Part shown: one piece after another, positions 14,682 through 23,428 of the stretch
Layout: every line of letters begins with the position of its first letter
Numbering within the stretch: the first letter of the stretch is position 1
Source: Dehalococcoidia bacterium
Lineage (GTDB): Bacteria; Chloroflexota; Dehalococcoidia; GIF9; AB-539-J10
Direction of reading: 5' to 3'
DNA: 31,243 nt
NCBI GenBank assembly: GCA_004377135.1
Contig: SOHS01000162.1
Coordinates: forward strand, 1 to 31,243
The notes under the pieces: generated by a model
Told to the model about the DNA's origin: nothing
Databases searched by the model: none
The model's input: the letters and a program-made list of their open reading frames with translations, nothing else
Position numbers and translations under genes: made by a program

Positions 14682-15413
14682 ATGGAAGTATGGAATTTAA
14701 TTATAGGTAACCCGGTACTTAATGTACTGGTTGCCTTGAGCCAGATCTTATCTGGCGAATTTGGGTTAGCTATCATCGCCCTTACTGTCATCGTTCGTTT
14801 GATCTCCTGGCCTCTTACCAAGCGACAGCTCAACTCCACTAAGGCTATGCAGGAGATGCAGCCAAAGATTCAAGAATTGCAGAAGAAATACGGTAAAAAT
14901 CAGCAAAAGCTTCAGCAAGAAATGATGAAGCTTTATAAGGAAGCCGGGGTTAACCCACTGGGCTGCTTATGGCCCATGCTGATTCAGCTCCCTATCTGGA
15001 TTGCTCTCTATCAAGCCATCATGAGAGCTCTGGCTACCACGCCAGAGAACTTATTGGACTTAGCTAATCGTCTTTACTCCTGGGGCATAGTGAATCAGGC
15101 GATTCCGTTGAACAGTAAATTTTTATGGCTCGATTTAGGGCAACCTGATCCATATTTTATTTTAGCTATCATAGTTGGTGGCACAATGTGGATACAGCAA
15201 AAAATGACCACTGCACCAGCCGTTGACCCAAGGCAGCAGTCCACCGGCAGGATGATGACAGTGCTGATGCCTCTCATGTTTGGCTTCCTTACCCTGATGT
15301 TCCCCAGTGGCTTGGCCCTATACTGGGCAGTTTCCAATATAATTGGTATTATAACCCAATATTTCGTCACTGGTGGCTGGGGTTACCTCAAACTCCGTTC
15401 TCCGTCCCAGTAA
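14682..15413 (+). CDS. yidC: Membrane protein insertase YidC/Oxa1
   Basis: YidC inserts and folds membrane proteins alone or with SecYEG. At 243 residues this is the short Gram-positive-like type without the large periplasmic domain. The conserved arginine sits in the first core TM helix (R39, in LTVIVRLISWPLTKRQL). The helical hairpin KAMQEMQPKIQELQKKYGKNQQ follows, then NPLGCLWPMLIQLPIWIALYQAI, and the final TM pair with PSGLALYWAVSNIIGI. There is no lipoprotein signal at the N-terminus. It follows the PQQ-repeat lipoprotein after 12 bases. Confidence 0.96.
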   Translation: MEVWNLIIGNPVLNVLVALSQILSGEFGLAIIALTVIVRLISWPLTKRQLNSTKAMQEMQPKIQELQKKYGKNQQKLQQEMMKLYKEAGVNPLGCLWPMLIQLPIWIALYQAIMRALATTPENLLDLANRLYSWGIVNQAIPLNSKFLWLDLGQPDPYFILAIIVGGTMWIQQKMTTAPAVDPRQQSTGRMMTVLMPLMFGFLTLMFPSGLALYWAVSNIIGIITQYFVTGGWGYLKLRSPSQ

Positions 15414-15501
15414 AAATAGTGAAGAGAAAATGAACTAGCATTGTAGAGACGAACGCAAATTGTGCTCGTAATAAAGAAATTTGCTGAATGGAAATCGTAA
15501 T

Positions 15502-16134
15502 ATGGAAGGGATTGAGATAGCAGCTGCGACAGTAGAACAGGCAATAGAAAAGGCAGAGGCGCAGTTAGGGCTGAGCCGGGACCAATTTGAGGTTGAGGTT
15601 GTTAGAGAGGAAAAGTCGGGTATTTTAGGAACAGGAGGCGAGGAGGCTTTAATCAAGGTGAATCCAGTAACTCTGACGGAAAAGGATGCGGTCAAGGTGG
15701 TCGTAGAAATTTTAGATACGTTGCTTGGATTACTAGGTGTAACAGGCGAGGTTGAAGTACTATCCGATGAGATACCTCTAGATTTGGATATCAAAGGTGA
15801 CGATTTGGGTATATTGATTGGTCGGCGAGGTCAAACGCTAGCTTCCTTGGAATATATCACCAAGCTCATGGTAGTTGGACGGTTAAAGGCCTGGATACCA
15901 CTAACAATTGACGTTGCCGGATACAAAAAACGCCGTCGTGATTCCTTGCAAAGATTGGCCTTATATCTAGCTGAGCAGGTGAAATCAAGATGCCGTGCCA
16001 TAACAATGGAGCCGATGCCTGCCGACGAACGCCGCATTATACATTTAACTTTAGCTGATAATCCCGATGTAACAACTCAGAGCATGGGTGAGGGTGAAAG
16101 CAGGAAGGTGGTCATTTTACTGAGACAGGGTTAG
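15502..16134 (+). CDS. jag: RNA-binding protein Jag/KhpB
   Basis: Jag (also KhpB) is an RNA-binding protein encoded next to yidC in many bacteria and linked to cell-envelope control. Three domains are visible: an N-terminal Jag_N unit (EGIEIAAATVEQAIEKAEAQ, then EEKSGILG), a KH domain with the GxxG-like loop LIGRRGQTLASLEYI, and a C-terminal R3H domain (RRRDSLQRLALYLAEQV, EPMPADERRIIH). I chose ATG 15502 (210 residues). A TTG at 15481 would add 7 residues. It is 2 bases from the ileS ATG, so coupled translation is likely. Confidence 0.95.
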   Translation: MEGIEIAAATVEQAIEKAEAQLGLSRDQFEVEVVREEKSGILGTGGEEALIKVNPVTLTEKDAVKVVVEILDTLLGLLGVTGEVEVLSDEIPLDLDIKGDDLGILIGRRGQTLASLEYITKLMVVGRLKAWIPLTIDVAGYKKRRRDSLQRLALYLAEQVKSRCRAITMEPMPADERRIIHLTLADNPDVTTQSMGEGESRKVVILLRQG

Positions 16135-16136
16135 CC

Positions 16137-19100
16137 ATGTTCCGGGAAGTAAACACCAAGGTTAACTTTCTCCACCTGGAAGAAGATATCCTTCGTTTCT
16201 GGAAAGAACAGGGAATTTTCAACAAGAGCATCAAGATAAGAGAAAGGGGGCCGCATTATGCCTTTTATGAAGGCCCACCCACAGCTAATGGTAGCCCGGG
16301 AGTCCATCATGTACTATCCCGTCTATATAAAGACGTCGTTTGCCGATACAAGACGATGAAGGGTTATCATGTGCCGCGTAAGGCAGGGTGGGATACGCAC
16401 GGCTTACCCGTTGAGTTGGAGGTGGAAAACTCTCTTGCCCTCACCAGTAAGGCTCAAATTGAGGAATACGGAGTGGCTCGATTCAATGACCATTGTCGCC
16501 AAAGCGCCTTCAAATATATTAAAGAATGGGAAGCTATGACTGAACGCATTGGCTACTGGCTAGACATGGAGCATCCTTACGTAACCTTAGACAATAGCTA
16601 TATTGAGTCTTGCTGGTGGATAATTAAACAACTATGGGACAAAGGCTTAATTTATCAGGGTTATAAAGTAACGCCGCATTGCCCTAGATGTGGCACATCC
16701 CTTAGCTCTCATGAGGTAGCTTTGGGTTATGATGAGGCGGATGACCCGTCGGTCTGGGTAAAGTTCAAACTCGACCTGGCACAGCCTGGGGGTAGTGAAA
16801 CTGCCCGCTCACTTCTCTCATCAACCGTGCCTGCTTATCTTCTTGCCTGGACTACCACACCCTGGACGCTGCCAGGCAATACAGCTTTGGCGTTGGCCCC
16901 TAATGCTGAATATGTAGTAGTGGAGTCAAATAAAGAGTATCTTATTCTAGCCGCGGCTTTGCTTAGTGCGGTGGGGCTAGATAGCTATAAGGTGGTGGAG
17001 AAGGTAATCGGGGAAGATTTGGTTGGAGTGCATTATGAACCCTTATATAGCAATATTGACATTCGTTACGTCAGGGAAGATAAGAAAGCTTATCGAGTCA
17101 TAGGAGGCGATTTCGTGTCTATGGAGGATGGCACGGGAATTGTCCATATTGCACCTGCATATGGTGAGATAGATTTTGAAGTAGGCGAGAGGGAGGGTCT
17201 GCCTCTAGTCCATACGGTGGAGTTGAATGGGGTGGTAACGACTGATCTAGTGACAGGTTTTACACCTAAAGCACGGGAATATATTCAGAAAAGTGAAGTC
17301 CCGGTGATTCTTGGACCAGCACGAAGGAAGGTGGATTTACCTGGTGCAGGCAAGTTTGTCAAAGATGCCGATAAAGACATTCTTGATGACTTAAATTCTC
17401 GTGGACTGCTCCTTCGCAGTGAGAGGATTAGCCATACCTACCCTTTCTGCTGGAGGTGTGAAACACCGTTACTCTATTATGCCAAGCAGACCTGGTACAT
17501 CAGGACGACCGCAATAAAAAAGAGGCTTATCGATGGCAATGCCGAAATAAACTGGTACCCTGATTATATTAAGCATGGACGGTTTGGTGACTGGCTGGAG
17601 AATAATGTTGATTGGGCTTTTTCCCGGGAGAGGTATTGGGGGACTCCGCTCAATATTTGGCGATGTGAAGTTTGTAGCACCCCTGAGCTTCCTACTTATC
17701 AATGTGTTGGCGGTCTGGATGAATTAAGAGCGCAGTCAAGTCTCAGTGACTTAACCACGCCTTTGGATTTACATCGTCCTTATATGGATGAAATTACCTT
17801 CGCCTGTCCTAAATGTGGTGGCAGGATGCAGCGTGTTCCAGAGGTAATTGATAGTTGGTTTGACTCCGGAGCTATGTTCGTAGCCCAGTGGCACTATCCA
17901 TTCGAGAATGAAGATAAGTTTCAGCAGAATTTTCCCGCTAATTTTATTTGCGAGGCTGTGGACCAGACCAGGGGCTGGTTTTACAGCTTACATGCTATAT
18001 CTACTCTGCTTTTCGATCGTCTTTGCTTTAAGAATGTCATCTGCTTAGGGCACGTTGTCGATGCTCAGGGTGAGAAAATGAGTAAGTCCAAGGGCAATGT
18101 AATTGATCCCTGGGCTGTGATTAATAATTATGGTGCAGATGCTCTAAGGTGGTATATGCTGGGTTCTACTACAGGAGAAGATACCCATCGTTTCTCCACT
18201 AAGATGCTTGAAGAGACGATACGTAAATTTTTCCTTACTTTGTGGAATACTTATTTCTTTTTTACTCTTTATGCCAATATCGATTGCTTTGTTCCTCCGC
18301 CCTTGTCGGCTGATAGCGATCAGCCAAAAGCTTTCACGGAACTGGATAATTGGATTAGTTCAGAATGTAATCGGCTCATAAGCGAGGTTTCTAAATCGAT
18401 GGATAGCTACAATCCTACTTCCGCGACGCGTAGGATCGAGGCGTTTGTAGATAATCTCTCCAACTGGTATGTGAGAAGAAACCGCCGCCGGTTCTGGAAA
18501 AGCGAGAATGACGCCGATAAATTGGCCGCATATACTACGCTGCATCAATGCCTAGTGACTTTAGCCCAACTGCTGGCTCCCTTTGTGCCCTTTATTGCTG
18601 AAGAGCTTTATCAAAATTTGTTTCGCTCTGTTAATCCTGAAGCTAGAGAAAGCGTTCATCTAACTGATTTCCCCATAGCGGATGAGGCTAAAATCAATGA
18701 CAAGCTAAATGGCGAGGTTGAGCTAGCCATGAAGATATCCAGCTTGGGCAGGGCGGCACGGGCTAAGGCGGGGATTAAAGTACGCCAGCCATTGGATAGA
18801 GCCCTGGTCGGGGTAGAGACCGAAGGGGAAAAGAAAGCTTTAAAAAACTTAGCTACTGAGGTAATGGAGGAGATAAATGTCAAGCAACTCGTCATATTGA
18901 GTGGAGCAAAGGAACAAGAGGAATTTCCTTCAAACATGACTGATTACAGCTTGACGAACGACGCCAAATATTGGGTAGCTATGAGGACTACATTGACCCC
19001 TCAGCTAATTGCCGAGGGGCTAAGTAGAGAACTTGTGCGTCATCTTCAAAATATGCGCCGCAATGCTATGTTTGATATCACAGACCATATCATTACCTAT

Positions 19101-19283
19101 TATCAGACAAAAGAACCAAGCATCAAGCAAGTAATAAATACTTTTGCCGACTATATTAAACAGGAGACCTTATCTCGGGAGCTTATTGATGGTTTGCCTC
19201 CTGACGGGGCTTATAGTGAGAAACATCGTATCTCTGATAGTGAGGTCTCTTTGGCGATCGAAAAGACAAATCCTAAACTCTAA
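16137..19283 (+). CDS. ileS: Isoleucyl-tRNA synthetase, type 2 (eukaryote-like)
   Basis: IleRS charges tRNA-Ile and edits misactivated valine in its CP1 domain. The HIGH motif here is the swapped form GVHH (55-58), in PPTANGSPGVHHVLSRLYKD, which marks the IleRS2 clade. KMSKS is intact (647-651). The CP1 editing segment TTTPWTLPGNTALALAP is present, as is the DGTGIVHIAPAYGEIDFE segment. Zinc-like cysteine pairs occur near residues 184-187 (CPRC) and 559-562 (CPKC). The length of 1048 fits type 2. IleRS2 enzymes are generally insensitive to mupirocin (known for the clade). It ends the plus-strand array that starts with rpsF. Confidence 0.95.
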   Translation: MFREVNTKVNFLHLEEDILRFWKEQGIFNKSIKIRERGPHYAFYEGPPTANGSPGVHHVLSRLYKDVVCRYKTMKGYHVPRKAGWDTHGLPVELEVENSLALTSKAQIEEYGVARFNDHCRQSAFKYIKEWEAMTERIGYWLDMEHPYVTLDNSYIESCWWIIKQLWDKGLIYQGYKVTPHCPRCGTSLSSHEVALGYDEADDPSVWVKFKLDLAQPGGSETARSLLSSTVPAYLLAWTTTPWTLPGNTALALAPNAEYVVVESNKEYLILAAALLSAVGLDSYKVVEKVIGEDLVGVHYEPLYSNIDIRYVREDKKAYRVIGGDFVSMEDGTGIVHIAPAYGEIDFEVGEREGLPLVHTVELNGVVTTDLVTGFTPKAREYIQKSEVPVILGPARRKVDLPGAGKFVKDADKDILDDLNSRGLLLRSERISHTYPFCWRCETPLLYYAKQTWYIRTTAIKKRLIDGNAEINWYPDYIKHGRFGDWLENNVDWAFSRERYWGTPLNIWRCEVCSTPELPTYQCVGGLDELRAQSSLSDLTTPLDLHRPYMDEITFACPKCGGRMQRVPEVIDSWFDSGAMFVAQWHYPFENEDKFQQNFPANFICEAVDQTRGWFYSLHAISTLLFDRLCFKNVICLGHVVDAQGEKMSKSKGNVIDPWAVINNYGADALRWYMLGSTTGEDTHRFSTKMLEETIRKFFLTLWNTYFFFTLYANIDCFVPPPLSADSDQPKAFTELDNWISSECNRLISEVSKSMDSYNPTSATRRIEAFVDNLSNWYVRRNRRRFWKSENDADKLAAYTTLHQCLVTLAQLLAPFVPFIAEELYQNLFRSVNPEARESVHLTDFPIADEAKINDKLNGEVELAMKISSLGRAARAKAGIKVRQPLDRALVGVETEGEKKALKNLATEVMEEINVKQLVILSGAKEQEEFPSNMTDYSLTNDAKYWVAMRTTLTPQLIAEGLSRELVRHLQNMRRNAMFDITDHIITYYQTKEPSIKQVINTFADYIKQETLSRELIDGLPPDGAYSEKHRISDSEVSLAIEKTNPKL

Positions 19284-19367
19284 GCAAATTCCAAAATTTA
19301 AGTTTCCAAATCCAAAACAGGCAGGTCTTGGCTACTGAATTCGGGATTTGCATTAAAAAAGCTTATC

Positions 19368-20462
19368 CTAGGAAGTTGGGTATTCTACCAGTAGCGCTGA
19401 GGTTATTTCAGTATCTTCGCCTCGAACAAAGGCTATCTCTACGTCTTCGCCAATTTCGCTAGCTCGGATAGCTCGGACGAGGTCGGCAATATCGCTTACT
19501 TCCTGGCCCCCAAAGTGGATGATGATGTCATCTTCTATTAACCCCGCAGTATCTGCAGGGCTGCCAGCAACTATTTCTACAATAAGCGCTCCCCTATCCA
19601 CAGGAAGGTTCATTGTCGCAGCTAGCAAAGGGTTCACTGTCCGCGCCCACACACCCAGCCAAGGGTAAGTCACGTGACCATAACGAATTAGATCCCGAAT
19701 AATAGGCTTAGCTTCATCACTGCTTATGGCAAAGCCTATACCTTCCACTTCGGACGCCACTATCTTAACGCTGGTAATGCCTATCACCTCACCGGACATA
19801 TTCACCAATGGGCCACCGCTATTGCCGGGATTAATAGCTGCCGTAGTTTGAATTAAACCGTAAAGTGTATTTCCATCAACGTTGACGGATACATTTAAGC
19901 GGCTGACTATGCCCTGGGTTGCTCCACCACCACCTCCCAGAGCATTTCCAATAGCTAACACCCAATCGCCAATAGATAATAAGCCTGAGTTGCCCCAATA
20001 GGCATAAGGCAAATCTGTGGCGTCTATCTTTATCACAGCAAGGTCAGAGAGTGGGTCAGTGCCTACTATATTCGCGGGCAAAATTCTACCATCGTCCAAC
20101 TCTACATAGATGTTCTGGGCATTTTCAACTACATGGTTGTTGGTGGCAATATATCCTTTATCATCGGTAATAATCCCGGATCCAACAACATATTCCGTAC
20201 TCTGACCGAAGAAAGAAGATACGTTCATCTCTGTAGTCACGGAAACTACCGAGGGCATTACCTCGGCCACTACCATGAGAAAATCAGGCAAGGGAGTAGC
20301 TGGCTCGCCCTCTGGGGGACATGTCCAATCGGGATCAGTGTGCTGGGTTGAGTTATAAGACTGAGATGGGCTGGACGTTGGGAAAGGGTATAGAGCCCAA
20401 ATACCGATACCCAACGCTACCGCTACTATTATTGCGAAAGCCAGAATGTATTTTTTAGACAT
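19368..20462 (-). CDS. HtrA/DegP-family serine protease (membrane-anchored)
   Basis: A 364-residue S1C protease that degrades or refolds misfolded proteins outside the cytoplasmic membrane. An N-terminal TM anchor (about 5-25) precedes a linker rich in Pro/Ser. The catalytic triad is H110 (ATNNHVVEN), D140 (DPLSDLAVIKID) and S215 (NPGNSGGPL). One PDZ domain spans about residues 268-355 (LGVWARTV, GSPADTAGLIEDDIIIHFGG). It is a single-PDZ HtrA-like enzyme. It converges on ileS, separated by 84 bases without a convincing terminator. Confidence 0.95.
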   Translation of the reverse strand: MSKKYILAFAIIVAVALGIGIWALYPFPTSSPSQSYNSTQHTDPDWTCPPEGEPATPLPDFLMVVAEVMPSVVSVTTEMNVSSFFGQSTEYVVGSGIITDDKGYIATNNHVVENAQNIYVELDDGRILPANIVGTDPLSDLAVIKIDATDLPYAYWGNSGLLSIGDWVLAIGNALGGGGGATQGIVSRLNVSVNVDGNTLYGLIQTTAAINPGNSGGPLVNMSGEVIGITSVKIVASEVEGIGFAISSDEAKPIIRDLIRYGHVTYPWLGVWARTVNPLLAATMNLPVDRGALIVEIVAGSPADTAGLIEDDIIIHFGGQEVSDIADLVRAIRASEIGEDVEIAFVRGEDTEITSALLVEYPTS

Positions 20463-20478
20463 TTTTGACTACGCTTAT

Positions 20479-20484
20479 TATAGC
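20479..20484 (-). promoter_or_regulatory. -10 box of htrA
   Basis: A TATAAT on the minus strand about 14 bases upstream of the ATG at 20462, with no good -35 and no SD. A predicted leader would be only about 7 bases. Confidence 0.4.
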
Positions 20485-20559
20485 ATTGTTACCTTTTCTA
20501 CAAAAAATCTGTACCCGAATTCATGAGGAAGTGTGTCAAATCGTTTGGACGACACAAAC

Positions 20560-20589
20560 TTCACAATTTAGACTCTGACTTTTCATAAT
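20560..20589 (+). promoter_or_regulatory. Orphan promoter in htrA-sthA gap
   Basis: TTCACA (20560-20565), an 18-base spacer and CATAAT (20584-20589). It is about 490 bases from the sthA start, so it drives either a long leader or a short RNA. Confidence 0.4.
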
Positions 20590-21084
20590 AAAGATGATGT
20601 TTATGCCTCTGGCAGTGCAGAAATTTTCTAATTTCTTAATCGGCTGCAGCAATTGCCCCCTTTTCTAACAGGTCGTCATCCCGGCATATAAAACTCCTGC
20701 CACTACACTCAGTCACATCGTACTCCCACTCCTGAGCTCAGCTAGCTCGAGTCCCGTTAAGCTGTCCCACAGGCCTAAAGGAAGTGATTTTCGGAAGGGC
20801 ATTGCCTTTGTGTAAAGATACGCCATCTCATGATATGGCAAAAATTCCTCTCGGACGAGACCCCCCATCAAGGTCAGAACATGGACTTTACATGATAACC
20901 GTAGCATGCTAAAGTAGGCTCAAGTACCGTTGGGATTAAAGCTTCCGCTGCTTGTGATCATTAAATCGATAAGTAGCTATTCTTTTCATCCTCGATAAGA
21001 AAGTGGTGGTTTCTAGCCCAAAACATCGGAATGATAGACGTCTCCAAGATAACAAGCCAAGAGCATCAACGTAAGAGGAACTCC

Positions 21085-22527
21085 ATGTCAACACATAGGT
21101 ATGACTTAATTGTTATCGGCTCTGGCCCAGCTGGTGAGAAGGGCGCTGCCCAAGCAGCATATTTTGGCAAGAAGGTCGCCATGGTGGAACGGGACTACTA
21201 TCTGGGAGGTGCTGCTGCCAGCACCACGATCCCAAGTAAGGCTCTCCGTGAAACTGCGCTGGCACTCTCTGGGATACGCTCGCGCCGCCTTTACGGAGTT
21301 GACTTGTCACTAAGACGTCAGGCTACGATCCAAGACTTTCTCCACCACGAAGAAGTAATGAAAGATACCGAACGTAGGCGCGTTGCAGACAACATGCTCC
21401 GTCATAATGTAGACATCTTTAGGGGCATCGGTTCGTTTAAAGACCAGCACACAGTAAAAGTAACCTCACGCGATAGGAAGCCTAAATTCCTGGAAGGAGA
21501 TGTAATCCTTATTGCAACAGGGTCATCCCCACGCTGGCCGGACAACTTCCCCAGAGACCATCATATCTACGATTCAGACACTATATTACGGATTAAGGAT
21601 TTACCAACGAACATGATAATAGTTGGCGGTGGAGTCGTTGGTTGCGAATACTCCTGTGTCTTCGCTGCGCTGGGCATAGAGGTCTTCTTGCTCCAAAGTC
21701 AAGATATTTTGCTGCCATTTCTAGATCGAGATATCTCTTTGACACTACAGAAGAGTATGTCGAGGATGGGCATAGCTCTTAAGATGCCCGTGACCGTCAG
21801 GCGGTGCACAGCAAGAACAAAAGGTGTGATAATTGAGCTTGATTCGGATGAAGTCATCAAGGCAGATACGGTTATGTTAGCGACGGGCCGTACTAGTAAC
21901 ACAACGGAATTGAATCTCGAGCATGCTGGTATTACCCTTGGTAGGCATGGTTTCCTTGTTGTGAATGTTAACTACCAAGTAGTGCACCCTGAGACTCATG
22001 AACCGGTACTAGGTATCTATGCGGCTGGTGATGTCATAGGTCCGCCTGCTCTAGCGTCAACTTCTATGGAGCAGGCTCGGTTTGCTATTATCAAGGCTTT
22101 TGATCTGGAACCATACAAGAAGCACGTAGCTCCGGTTTTACCATATGGAATTTATACTATTCCCGAGTGCTCCGGAGTAGGGAAGACCGAGGAACAGTGC
22201 GTAAGCAAGGGGATAGATTATGTAGTAGGCAAGGCCAGCTACAACCAGAATGCACGGGGCATGATTACGGGCGACCATGATGGCTTTCTAAAATTGCTAT
22301 TCAAATTCAACGAAGATCCGAGGAGTCCTATGAAACTACTAGGAGTGCACGTAATCGGCGAGACCGCAACTGAATTAATCCACACCGGACTTTCCGCTTT
22401 GATGATGGGCGCATCTAGTGACCTGTTCATCAATACCTGTTTCAACTACCCGACGCTTACTGAATTGTATAAGTACGCGACATACGATGCTATGGGCAGG
22501 CGGGCAAAGCGCTTGAACTCGGATTAG
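21085..22527 (+). CDS. sthA: SthA-like soluble pyridine nucleotide transhydrogenase
   Basis: A flavoprotein that in E. coli interconverts NADPH/NAD+ and NADP+/NADH. Family segments match SthA rather than a lipoamide dehydrogenase: the FAD-binding GSGPAG (12-17) and E35, IPSKALRE, IYDSDTIL, GVVGCEYSCVFAALGIEV, ATGRTSNTTELNL, YAAGDVIGPPALAS, GIYTIPECSGVGKTEEQ, and CFNYPTLTELYKYA at the end. The position of the usual redox-loop cysteines reads GGAAASTTIPSK (41-52), with no Cys. The start is ATG 21085, with GAGGA 6-10 bases before (480 residues). An upstream ATG at 21031 lacks an SD. Base composition looks a little more GC-balanced than its neighbours, but I cannot quantify this. Confidence 0.88.
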   Translation: MSTHRYDLIVIGSGPAGEKGAAQAAYFGKKVAMVERDYYLGGAAASTTIPSKALRETALALSGIRSRRLYGVDLSLRRQATIQDFLHHEEVMKDTERRRVADNMLRHNVDIFRGIGSFKDQHTVKVTSRDRKPKFLEGDVILIATGSSPRWPDNFPRDHHIYDSDTILRIKDLPTNMIIVGGGVVGCEYSCVFAALGIEVFLLQSQDILLPFLDRDISLTLQKSMSRMGIALKMPVTVRRCTARTKGVIIELDSDEVIKADTVMLATGRTSNTTELNLEHAGITLGRHGFLVVNVNYQVVHPETHEPVLGIYAAGDVIGPPALASTSMEQARFAIIKAFDLEPYKKHVAPVLPYGIYTIPECSGVGKTEEQCVSKGIDYVVGKASYNQNARGMITGDHDGFLKLLFKFNEDPRSPMKLLGVHVIGETATELIHTGLSALMMGASSDLFINTCFNYPTLTELYKYATYDAMGRRAKRLNSD

Positions 22528-22584
22528 CCCATACCACTTGATGGAGGTTAAAACAAACGACCATAAACTAGGTGAACAGAGGGC

Positions 22585-22613
22585 AAGACAGGTGTTATAA
22601 TAGTTTCTATAAT
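22585..22613 (+). promoter_or_regulatory. Promoter(s) of the cNMP-binding gene
   Basis: Two overlapping candidates: an extended -10, TGTTATAAT (22593-22601), and AAGACA (22585-22590)-17-TATAAT (22608-22613). An AGGAGGT SD follows before ATG 22640. Confidence 0.6.
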
Positions 22614-22639
22614 ATATTAAAAACAGGAGGTATACCACT

Positions 22640-23098
22640 ATGGAAACACTAGCGCCGGAAGAATTGAAGAAAATTCCTCTGTTTCAGAATTTAGATAGTA
22701 ACGAAGTGGCAGAGGTACTAAAACTCTCCGAAAGGCAAGACTATGCGAAGGATGATTTTGTATTCCAGCAAGAGGATGAAGCAAAGAGATTATTCATTGT
22801 AGAGAAGGGTTTAGTGGCAATGGTCATACAGCTAAAACCAGGTACCGTGCGAGTGATAGCCACAGAATCTAGGGGAGGTGCTTTCGGCTGGGCTGCGCTA
22901 CTGCCTTCACAACGTCACACCACTTCCGCAAAGTGCCAAGAACCGTCTCGGTTGCTTGTGTTGGATGGGACAAAGGTGCGGGAGCTTTGCTACGAAAATC
23001 CTCGTTTAGGCGTAAAGGTTATGGAAGGCCTCGCTCAATTTATAGCGAATCGGATTTACTCGACGAATCTTAGAATGCTAGATGCCATGTGGATATAG
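22640..23098 (+). CDS. Single-domain cyclic-nucleotide-binding protein
   Basis: A 152-residue protein made almost wholly of one cNMP-binding (CRP-like) beta-barrel domain. It has LKKIPLFQNLDSNEVAEVLKLSERQDYAKDDFVFQQEDEAKRLFIVEKGLVAMV, then a phosphate-binding-cassette-like segment GGAFGWAALLPSQRHTTSAKC. The usual RAA/RSA contact is not seen, so ligand binding is uncertain. No C-terminal HTH DNA-binding domain and no kinase, channel or cyclase domain follow. It has its own promoter and a strong SD, 112 bases after sthA. Role unknown; it may sense a nucleotide or act in trans on a partner. Confidence 0.8.
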   Translation: METLAPEELKKIPLFQNLDSNEVAEVLKLSERQDYAKDDFVFQQEDEAKRLFIVEKGLVAMVIQLKPGTVRVIATESRGGAFGWAALLPSQRHTTSAKCQEPSRLLVLDGTKVRELCYENPRLGVKVMEGLAQFIANRIYSTNLRMLDAMWI

Positions 23099-23428
23099 TT
23101 GGCATCTAAATTAACAGCTAACCCTCCGTTGCTTGTGCAGTTAGGCAGAGCGAACCTTAAGCTGTGGTTGGCTAACAAACATAATCATTGGTATTTAGTA
23201 GTAGCGTTTTTAGAAGCAACTGCTGTTCACAATTATTTGGCGACTGAGTTCAATTACAATCAGTAGACCCCAATTGAGCGAAATGTTTACTACACTCAAA
23301 GCTATTGACAAAGGATGACTTGACAATTTTAAATTTAACTTTATATAATAAAAAGAAACCCAGATCTGTCTCACATTTTAAGATCAGCCTGCAAGATTTA
23401 GCTTTCTCTATAACTCTTGTAACAAGCA
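23099..23428. other. 330-base gap with the pyrG promoter
   Basis: No gene found. The right part holds a consensus promoter (23320-23349), with a second TTGACA at 23305-23310 and an AT-rich spacer. A leader of about 73 bases follows it to the pyrG GTG. The left 200 bases contain only weak inverted repeats. Confidence 0.55.
23320..23349 (+). promoter_or_regulatory. Consensus promoter of pyrG
   Basis: Perfect TTGACA (23320-23325), an 18-base AT-rich spacer and perfect TATAAT (23344-23349). It is the best promoter in the window. Confidence 0.75.

Larger units (their letters stand above)
20463..21084. other. 620-base intergenic region with orphan promoter
   Basis: No convincing gene. The left end holds the htrA -10 box. 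A promoter-like TTCACA-18-CATAAT points rightward at 20560-20589 with only a 21-codon reading frame (20603-20668) directly downstream. A 64-codon reverse frame at 20713-20907 has no SD and no family likeness. The rest resembles degraded sequence leading to the sthA start. Confidence 0.5.

Noticed and set aside
13681..14839. Reverse-strand frames across the PQQ lipoprotein and yidC
   Set aside because: Antisense shadows; the plus strand is fully explained by recognised proteins.
19284..19367. Possible intrinsic terminator between ileS and htrA
   Set aside because: An imperfect GCAAAT...ATTTGC pair encloses a loop of about 50 bases and lacks a T-run on the right strand.
20713..20907. 64-codon reverse frame in the htrA-sthA gap
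   Set aside because: No SD, no recognisable family and no neighbouring operon; treated as chance or a remnant.
23350..23428. pyrG attenuation of the Bacillus type
   Set aside because: The predicted 5' end lacks the GGGC start and no terminator follows in the leader.
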